NCBI GenBank assembly: GCA_027563935.2
Contig: CM050449.1
Span: 10,878,001-10,942,000, forward strand
DNA length: 64,000 bases
Reading direction: 5' to 3'
Source of the DNA: Costus lasius
Taxonomy: Eukaryota > Streptophyta > Magnoliopsida > Zingiberales > Costaceae
Numbering within the stretch: position 1 is the first letter of the stretch; the number at the start of each line of letters is the position of its first letter. The notes under the pieces are model-generated. The model did no database searches, was not told the DNA's origin, and saw nothing but the letters and a program-made list of their open reading frames with translations. Positions 56,268 to 64,000 of the stretch are shown here, piece by piece. The position numbers and the translations under genes are program-made.

Positions 56268-57393
56268 TAGGCCTGGCAAAAAATTATACGATCCGCCAAC
56301 ACGACACGACACGACATGAGTTTTCGCGGGTTTGGGTTTAACATAATCGTGTTTCGTGTTATTATCGTGTCGACCCGTTTATGACACGCTAAAATTCGTG
56401 TCGTGTCGTGTCGTGTCGCGGGTTGACCCGTCTAACCCATATATAATATATATTATATAAAATTAATAATTTATAGATAATTTTAATATAGTGAGTTAAA
56501 CAGGTTATTCATGTCGTGTCGTGTCAATCGTGTCGTGCCGTGTCATCTAATAACTTTATATTATAAATCGTGTCAATCGTGCCGTGTCGTGTCGTGTTAT
56601 GTGACACGACCTATTTATTAAACGTGTTAATCGTGTCGTGTCGTGTCACCTGTGAAATAAGCGGGTCGTGTCTGTGTTTCGTATATTGACACGTATACAT
56701 AAACAGGTCGTGTTCGTGTCAAGCACAATCGTGTCACGTGTCAAGTATGACACGACACGTTATGACACGTGAAACACGAATTGCCACCCCTAAGGAAATC
56801 AGAGGAAATCAGCTTTTCGACGGAAGAAGAATGGGAAAGCATTTAGATTCCACACCAACTTTGCTTTAGGAAAATAAGCGAAAAAATGTCATATCTTAAA
56901 CTTAGACAATTCGGACTCATGACCTGATTAAATTAATATAAATATGATTTATTTAATTAATTAGGTCAAATTATCTAACACGAATATGATCCAAATATAA
57001 TCGGGTTAATCCGATACGATCCGAATAACCCTATTGTTATTCATATTTTAAATATAAATAATAAATTAATGAAAATTTTATTAAAATTAATAAAACTTTA
57101 GGCTTCTACATGAGTCAAAATCTGGGTTAAAAGATAATTAAAAGATATTTGGACTTTTGAGCTAATAATGAGAGTTAAGTGAGTCTATATTTTAAATTTT
57201 TATATATAAATATATAATATAATTAGGTTAAACAGGTCAACCCGTTTATAACCTAACATGACCTAATTATTTTCGTGTCATAAATGGGCTGACCCGTTTA
57301 TGACCTGAACATGATTATGGCTGACCCGAGCCCACCTAACTTCGTATCGAGTTGGGTCAGATTAGCGGGTGAGGTCAAGTTTTGCCAGGTCTA
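56268..57393. mobile_element. hAT-like inverted-repeat element rich in GTGTC repeats
   Basis: The left end TAGGCCTGGCAAAA (56268) and the right end, read inward, TAGACCTGGCAAAA (57393) form inverted repeats of hAT-like type. A second inward-type end (ttgccacccctaa, about 56782-56794) suggests a nested or composite structure. The left half carries many cgtgtcgtgtcgtgtc stretches (about 56395-56790); the right half has gacccgtttatgacc phrases. No 8-bp target duplication was found at the ends. No transposase is encoded. Confidence 0.5.
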
Positions 57394-59021
57394 TATACTC
57401 TACTTCCAAGTTAAAAAAAAATTCTTTTTTATTTTTTAATGGATGTAAAGAAAATGATAAAATACATATTAAAAATCAAGATAATTTTCTTCTGTTAAGA
57501 TTTTAATCTGAATCACCTTTTTATTGTTCAAGTAGAACTTGAGCATACTCAATTTCTTAACTAAAATAGGTTATCCTCTTCGACGTATAAATTCGCACAA
57601 AGATCATCAAATTGTATGGCAATGGATATGATGAATGTGTAAGAGCTCTTCGTTGTAGGTTTATGGAAGAGGCTCAGATTTTTAGTTCCATAAATTCAGT
57701 AAATTAGTTCAATAAGGATAAGAAAAATTTCAATTCAGTAAAATTAGATAAATTTGATAATCGGCAATTACATAATTCTCACCCTCTTCCTCTAAAGCGA
57801 GTTGCTTGAAGGTTTGAAGTTTTAATATAATCTCAGAGTGACTTGGCCTATGTGCCCCTTTGATTTTTTTTTTTGGTTACTCCATTTATTGCCTTTGGGT
57901 TGCTTTAGGTGACTATGTTGGGGAAAAAGTTTTTAGGAATTTAAGAATCCGCAAATCAAAATCATCCAAAGTATGGTGTGATATGTGCACGGGACGTAAT
58001 GTGCAGAGTTTAGGAAGATAACACAGGTTTCAAGATTTAGAAATTTGCACCATCACCAAGTGCAGGTTCCCTAGATTTTTAGAAATATGTGGATTCCTAA
58101 AAAATGCGCTCAATTATCCACCTAGTAATCTAGGTCATAGCCCTATCTCAATTTAGGGATCACTATAACATCACCATTGACTCAATATTGACCAAATAAT
58201 CATCGGCTCATAATTGCTAAGGCATTGTAATATCATTGGAGAAGTGTCTTTATTCTTAATCCATGATATAGTTGCATAGTTATTTAATTAAAATTTTAAA
58301 AATCACAATACAATTATTTTATTTTTGTACCCCCTTATCATTATTTATTTTAAAAAAAATAACTTATTTATCTACATTTAGAATACTACACATGACTTTA
58401 ATATAATAATAAAATAATTTTAATCAATCATAAATTGAAAAAATAAGAAAAAATTTATAATTTAAATAAAAATAAAAATACCAATTTTCATTTAGTTTAT
58501 TATTAATTGTAACGCAGGAAACAAATAGAACTGAATAATAAATAAATTTAAACTTACATCAAGAATATTTGTGTTTAGATTATAAATATTTAAAATAATA
58601 GCATAACTAAATAATGAATAGTATTTTTTAAAATTAAAGTTTCTTGTAAACTTTTCTTCTCCTCTTAAATATTTTTCAATTACATTCGAATAGTTTAAAT
58701 TAATTCTATTAAAATATTTTAATACCCGTTTATTCTTAAATTATTTCAGTTATCTCTCTAAATAGTTAATAACATATCTAATAATTCTTCCTTAAACATC
58801 TCTTCATTTCTTAAACTACTCACTCTCTCTAAATAATCTGTAATATTAGAATGATATAAATTATTTCTTTTAATAATTTCTCATACATGACTCTTGAGTA
58901 TGAGTTGGAACAATATCTATATTTGAATTCTCAATGCAATATTTAGAGAAAAAAAATGAGAGATAACGTCCTACTTGTACACAAATGGAATTGTAATGTA
59001 TTACCTATAATGGTTGTTTTA
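57394..59021. other. AT-rich DNA without recognisable genes
   Basis: Very AT-rich, particularly 58260-58930, with many short A and T runs. I see no exon, RNA gene or element boundary. Confidence 0.4.
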
Positions 59022-59152
59022 GGGTATGTTCTGTTGAATGGAATCTACGGTGGAAAGGATGGAAAGTGCGATGAATCTAGATGAAAAGTCATATAGATTC
59101 ATCGCATTTTTCGCCCTTTCCAACGTTGGATTTCATCCAACAGAACATACCC
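59022..59152. mobile_element. Tourist/Harbinger-type MITE (131 bp)
   Basis: GGGTATGTTCTGTTGAATGG at the left and, read inward from the right, GGGTATGTTCTGTTGGATG are near-perfect terminal inverted repeats. The whole element nearly folds into one hairpin (gatgaatctagatg...tagattcatc in the centre). It is flanked by TTA (59019-59021) and TTA (59153-59155), the 3-bp target duplication of PIF/Harbinger MITEs. It has no coding capacity. Confidence 0.92.
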
Positions 59153-59643
59153 TTAATGTGCGTGATTAAATATCCTTCAACCATATTAAGAGATCCTTAT
59201 TATAGTGATAATATTCTAGATGATAATAAATCATACCAAATAATGGTGATAAATATTTATTATAATTTGTATCCATTTTAGATATTTTAGAATTGATAGT
59301 AATATTTTGCCTCATTGTATTATTTAGCAATAGTTCTCAATTCCCAAATAGTAGAGTTAAAATTTACCTTTAAAATACAAATAAACTTTTATATACTTAA
59401 TGTGATGCTAAAATATCAATAATTGCATATTTTTAAATGAAGTTTGAGTCTAATATGAGTAAAATAATTTGTCTTATATAATAGTTAAATGTGAGTAGAT
59501 TGAATCAATTTTCTATAACTTAAACTAGTTAATAGTAGTAAATTACTGTTAATATCTCTCCTCCCACCTACCATGTGCGACTAAACTAGTGCACTACAAT
59601 CTCTTTATCTTATGACTTGACATTCTCATTAAAGTCACGACCT

Positions 59644-59712
<69 letters not shown>

Positions 59713-60129
59713 TAATAGATAGTATATGAGGTTAGTATAATAGTGGTATCATTTAAAACTAATTAATTAACTGAATGAACATAAACTAATATGACCTAAT
59801 TTAAGATGTTTAAATTAAAGTTAATAGTAGTAATCTCATTAAGTCTTTATATATTATATTAATTTTTTAATGAACTAATAAGATCAGTTCATCCTAATAT
59901 TCACGACCAAGAGGTACTGGATTCTCTTTCGAATAGGCCCTGAAAGGAGAAGGAAGACTGGAATGCTAACTGACGTATGTCTATTCTCCAATTCACTCAA
60001 CTTGATCCATTTTAGAAATGCCCAGTGCTCCAATGTTCATCATCTATAGTCCTATTACCCTCTTACCTTCTTAGGAATAACTTAGTTGTAATATTATCTG
60101 TTATGACTTGCTTAATAGGTAAATTAAGC
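59153..60129. other. AT-rich intergenic DNA
   Basis: Apart from the AT microsatellite at 59646-59710, nothing recognisable is present. Confidence 0.4.
59646..59710. repeat. (AT)n microsatellite
   Basis: An uninterrupted run of about 32 AT units. Its length is likely polymorphic and prone to assembly error. Confidence 0.97.
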
Positions 60130-60894
60130 AACTTAGAAATTAATACTTTAAATTATTATATAAAACTTATGAAAAATCATAAAAAAATGTTTAATATAAA
60201 TCTACTACTAGTTTCTTTCTGTGTGGTCTTTTAAGTTTATTTTTATAATGAAATGGTGCCTACTCAAGATTGAAAGAAAGTAAATTTATTTTTTAAATAT
60301 TGTATATATTTTTTTATGATGCTGCTATTGCTTGGCATTTATTATTTTACTTCTTACTTAATCTTAGAGCATTTTCTTTTGGTTAGTAATTTTTTTCAAA
60401 GTATAGAGATGATACAAGTATTTTTGAAGTTATTTTATAGATGAATATAAAATTTAATAAATATTTTAAAAACTTATCTTCTTTATATTTTTTAGCTGCT
60501 ATTATGAATCATAGAGTTAAATTAGTAGGTGTAAGATATTATAGAAATTTACAACTTGATGTGATTAATAATGAAAAAAACTAGGATTTCTTTCATATGA
60601 AATGTATAATATTTATAATTTAAAAAATAAAATCCTCCAATAGCTCATCTAGTTACTTTATCTATCAGTAATAAAAATATTACTAATAGTATTTGATATA
60701 TTTTAAATAAAAATTATTTCAACAAGTGGATCTCCCCTTTGATCTTTGTTATAGTATGTGATCTATTAACTCCTCGAGCTTTATAGTTGCATCAGAGTTT
60801 TGTTCTAATCTATGATGCTAGAGAGACGAGAAATCCAGTTGGACGAATGAAAAAAGAATTGAGACATGCGTTTGTCTCAAAAAAATTGTTCAAG
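60130..60894. repeat. Duplicated segment, partner at 29740-30330
   Basis: It shares ordered blocks with the intron segment at 29.7-30.3 kb, with extra DNA (about 60240-60430) in this copy. It lies directly 3' of the broken DC1-like copy at 60895-61215. Confidence 0.8.
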
Positions 60895-61215
60895 AATCAA
60901 GATATTGTTGCTGTTGAGGAGGAGGGGGAGGATAGTGGTATGGTCTATAAGCTTGAGGATAGTTATGATTGATTGGATTTACTAAACCTTGTAGATCTTG
61001 CGGCTGCTGAGGAGGAGAAGCGTATGATCCACGAGCAGAGTAATTATTAGTGTTAGGATAGTGGAAAAGGAACGTGCTTACGCTTCCAGTACCGCTGGGA
61101 GTGTGCAGACGTCAGAAGAGAATCGGAATTAATAGAATCGCTGCGTGTGACAGCAAGCTGTTCTGCGTGCTCCATTGCGCACTCCGCATGCTCTGGGGAA
61201 TGCCATTCCGATAAT
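60895..61215 (-). pseudogene. Broken copy of the DC1-like Pro/Tyr/Gln-rich gene
   Basis: On the minus strand the start region (after cggaatggcattcc) is fused by deletion to the HAECAMEHAEQLAVTRSDS block, so the finger region between them is gone. The frame differs across the join. Further on, YASPPQQPQDLQGLVNPIN, NYPQAYRPYHYPPPPPQQQ and QYLDS match the intact protein, again after a shift and an extra segment. DNA just upstream of the start (61215-61270) is also close to that of 54954-55670. It is a clear pseudogene. Confidence 0.85.
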
Positions 61216-61270
61216 CTTGTGATTCCGTTGCTAGTTGGTACTAGTTTATTGCTGTGGGCATGAATTTATG

Positions 61271-61739
61271 TGACCGGTCAGCTGAATTTTGCTTCACACC
61301 TTCATGGATTGATCGATACATGCACGATTAACGCGTTGACCCAGTTCTGCATAGATATTAATTCGATATACACAAAGATTCATAGCTTTTCATAATTAGA
61401 TACCTTTTGTTTCCAGATAAATTAAGCATCTCAGAACCCGTTTTCTACTGTTGTAAAACTTTGCAATAAATAATACGATGAATGGCTGTCGTCTTCCATC
61501 TTTTTATATTAATTATGTAAAAAATCGTTCAATCTAAATTAAATCTATTTATAAATAAAATTTATATATCAATCTAATATAATCCATTTAACAACTGTCA
61601 TTTATTACTGGAGGGGAAGAGGACGAAATCAACTTCACATGAGCTGACTAATGACTTCAGCAAAAGAAAATTCCATTCTACAGTTTTCTATCAACTTACT
61701 GACTACTTCAAGGTTGTGTTACTGTTTTGGCTCCATTGG
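61271..61739. other. Intergenic DNA left of the solo LTR
   Basis: Short similarity to the upstream region of the intact DC1-like gene (ctgactacttcaagg, cattctacag) is consistent with the same duplication. No gene is present. Confidence 0.4.
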
Positions 61740-63067
61740 TGTCACGCCCCGGTCGGAACGGTCTAAAAACAACGCTTATCCGTTGTCTCAGGGCCGTCCG
61801 GCGGAACACCGGAACGCAACTGCGCTAGGGTTTCCGGACCGAATTTTGTCCCCAAATTCAAAACCCTAGTTCCCGCTCACTTTTCTTCCCTCAAATTACA
61901 ATTCACTCAATGAAGGATAGGAAAACCCTAACCCTAATTCGAGAAATCCGGAAAATCAAAATACCTTAATTTGATTTTGACCCGAGAGTCAAAATCCCAC
62001 CGAAAATCAATCGATTTTACTGTTCCAACTCGGCCGCCGAATCGTTCGTGCTGACGTCACGCTGACGTCAGCCGACGATTAAATCCTTCGCCGCGAAATC
62101 GTTCTCCGGATGACGTCACGCTGACGTCAGCACGCGAAATCGATTTCGATTTCGAATTTACGCCGCCAATTTTGACTCCTTCCTCGCTTGCGTCACACTG
62201 ACGTCGTCGTCTCGAATCGAACGCCGAAATCGTTCGATTCGCGTCGTCTTCCTCGCTCGTCGAACGCGCGCCTGCGTTCGACGCTACCGTCGCCGGAGAA
62301 GATTGACGACAAGGGGAAGACACCGCCTGTGTCTCGCCTCGTCGCCGATCGTCGACGACCTCGCAGCCGCCTGCTGCCGAGGTTCGTTGCCGCTGTGCAC
62401 CGAAGAACACCGAAGCAGAGGATCTCGCCGGAAAACACGAAAAGGCAGAGAACACCGGAGAAGATAGGGAAATTTCACCTCTTATTCACGTTAGAAGGTT
62501 ACAAAAACCCTAACTCTCGCCGTCACACGTCGACGCTCTTCTCGTCGCACGTCGCTCGTTCGCTCTTCCTCACGTCGGCGTCGCCGCCGCTCACAATGCT
62601 CGCTCGCCGGTTCTCCTCTTTCGCCCGCAACTTCCAGCATCCCCTGTGCTCGCTCCCTTCGTCGAGCTTTATAGGGAAGAGCCGTTGTCTCCCCTCCTCT
62701 GTTCTGCGCGAGGTTGAACGAAGCTCTGCCGCTTCGTTCGCGCGCGCCTGCGCGTGGCTGGCCAGTCGTCTTCGCCTTTGTCCGCTTCTTCCGCAGCGCC
62801 TAGAAGACGCCGCCAGCCCTGTTCGCACGCGAATATGCCGCGTCTCGTTGAAGCTTCGTCCGATCCCTCCGCATCCGTTCCAGCCGCGCGTGGATCTTGC
62901 CGTCTCCGAGTTTCGTCGACGCCTCGCGTCTCGTTTCTGCGTCGCGCTACAGCCGTCCGCGCTGCAGTGATTCACAAACCTCGGTCAACATCGAATGTTG
63001 ACCGGGTTTTTCCTTTTTGGGCTTGGGCCACCCCCTTGGGCTGAACCGGGGAGCCCAGGGCCTCACA
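61740..63067 (-). mobile_element. Solo gypsy-type LTR (1328 bp) with perfect target duplication
   Basis: Plus-strand TGTCACGCCCCGG...GGGCCTCACA, i.e. TGTGAGGCCC...GGGCGTGACA on the minus strand. It is flanked by ATTGG at 61735-61739 and ATTGG at 63068-63072. Content matches the LTR family at 10-16 kb: gttccgccgga-type block near 61800, attagggttaggg block near 61925 (reversed), several ctgacgtcag motifs at 62050-62130, and a transcribed-type region. No internal region is left, so it formed by LTR-LTR recombination. Long open frames inside are due to its GC richness. Confidence 0.93.
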
Positions 63068-63086
63068 ATTGGGAATACAGGCCGTG

Positions 63087-63787
63087 TGTCACGCCCGCGG
63101 ACCAGATGGGTCCCGGGCCGGGCTGGACACAGTGAATGGGCGGGCGAAGCCCACGATCGGGTGGAGGCCCAAGCGGCAGCGCATGCTTCGGAGTAGGATC
63201 CGGACGAAGACGCGATGGAAGCAACGGCTTCCCCGTCCCGAGGTGGACGGCGGGCACAGAGCAGGCGGCTGGCAAAGCAGGCGGCGGCGTCACGTCTCGT
63301 CGGCGGTAGAAGGCTGTCGGCGGCTGGAGCTGATCAAAAGGAGGCGAGAGGAGCGGGTGCTCCTCCTCTCTTCTCCCCCACTTTCGGAGAGCCCTCGGAG
63401 CAGGGGCTCGGGCGGGCAGCAGGTGCGCCCGGCGGACGGTGATCTTCCTCTCCCTCCTCCCCCTCGGGCGGCGGCCCCGCGATGGGATTCTGGTGGCAGC
63501 ATGCTGGGACGAAGAGGGCGGACGGACTCGCGCGGAGCGAGAGAGTGGCGGGAGCTTCGTCGGAGGCCGGCGTCCAGAAGGGACGCCGATGAGGCTGAGG
63601 GGCAGGGGCGGGTAGCCCTTGCCCTGCCGGTGGTCTTCCGGTCCGGCGACGGCGGTCGCGCACGCTCGGTGGCGAACGGTCGGAACCAGCGCGGGACGCA
63701 CGATGATGACGAAGAAGGAAAAATAAAGGGGCTGACGTGGTGATTTGTTGACCCCTATTTTGACCCAATATTGGGCCGGGCATCACA
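63087..63787 (-). mobile_element. Second solo LTR (701 bp) with perfect target duplication
   Basis: Plus-strand TGTCACGCCCGCGGACC...GGGCCGGGCATCACA, flanked by CCGTG at 63082-63086 and CCGTG at 63788-63792. TG...CA ends and a 5-bp duplication define an LTR, in reverse orientation by analogy (TGTGATGCCC...GGGCGTGACA). It is shorter and of a different family from the 1.2-1.3 kb LTRs. Overlapping open frames of 150-220 codons on both strands reflect high GC content. It lies 20 bp from the previous solo LTR. Confidence 0.9.
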
Positions 63788-63792
63788 CCGTG

Positions 63793-64000
63793 TGTTAGGT
63801 CCCGGTTCAACCGGTCCGGCTCAAAGCCAATGGGCCATGCACCAACCCAAGCCCGTGTACGGAACGCGATTGGAAGAGCCCGAATTGGGGGCATAAGCCG
63901 GTCAACGTGCGATGTTGACCAGGCGCATTCGGGAACTAGTCAGCAGGCGGACGCGGCGATGCTGTCAGACATCTTCACGAAGCTTGGGTGCGAGCTATGC
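63793..64000 (+). mobile_element. Start of another gypsy-type LTR, cut by the window end
   Basis: TGTTAGGTCCCGGTTCAACC resembles the LTR starts at 10064 and 12741 (TGTCAGGCCCCGGTTCAA), and the ggtcaac-tgttgacc hairpin follows as in 10155-10180. The LTR continues past the window, so its class and length are unknown. Confidence 0.75.

Noticed and set aside
62057..63743. Long overlapping frames up to 260 codons on both strands
   Set aside because: They lie within two solo LTRs defined by exact target duplications; length is explained by GC content.
1..64000. CRISPR arrays, tRNA or rRNA genes, bacterial-type operons
   Set aside because: None seen. The only regular array (51.3-51.6 kb) has no spacers, and the context is plant nuclear DNA.

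Overview
This is nuclear DNA of a flowering plant. It holds a few GT-AG intron genes that match conserved plant families, set in a large amount of LTR-retrotransposon and small DNA-transposon sequence. Elements are primed by initiator-Met tRNA-type sites, coding exons are GC-richer than the AT-rich introns, and there is no bacterial-style gene packing. I cannot name the species.

Layout. 1-2.8 kb: the last four coding exons of a UBC13-type ubiquitin-conjugating E2 (+). 3.8-16.7 kb: a nest of Ty3/gypsy-type material. It contains a possible solo LTR, a 5' LTR plus gag of a truncated element, a remnant LTR, one complete gag-only element with both LTRs, and a reverse-oriented solo LTR that was later split by a PIF/Harbinger-like element. 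17.7-27 kb: a complete ten-exon gene (-) for a PABP-interacting, two-RRM CID-type protein of 323 aa, with a 5.8 kb intron inside RRM2. 28.6-33 kb: a small coiled-coil protein gene (+) that seems to be decaying at its 3' end.

34-41.5 kb: one copy of a segmental duplication, a 3'-truncated and mutated Ty1/copia element, and a coiled-coil gene fragment joined directly to it. 43.5-50.8 kb: a complete, very young Ty1/copia element (-) with an open 1374-codon gag-pol, LTRs differing in length by 1 bp and a perfect 5-bp target duplication. 50.8-53 kb: a 42-bp tandem array and the leader of another retroelement, with an unrecognised basic ORF. 53-55.7 kb: the second copy of the segmental duplication, with an intact gene for a Pro/Tyr/Gln-rich protein carrying a degenerate DC1-like finger; broken copies lie at 35.8 and 61 kb. 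56-61 kb: AT-rich DNA with a hAT-like GTGTC-rich element, a perfect MITE and an AT microsatellite. 61.7-64 kb: two clean solo LTRs with exact target duplications and the start of a third LTR at the window edge.

The host genes are housekeeping types (ubiquitin conjugation, mRNA/PABP regulation) with no sign of forming a pathway. Most of what is unusual here is genome dynamics: gag-only retroelements whose coding decay is all C-to-T type, serial solo-LTR formation, nested insertions, and a locally duplicated low-complexity gene family. I found no new defence or metabolic system.
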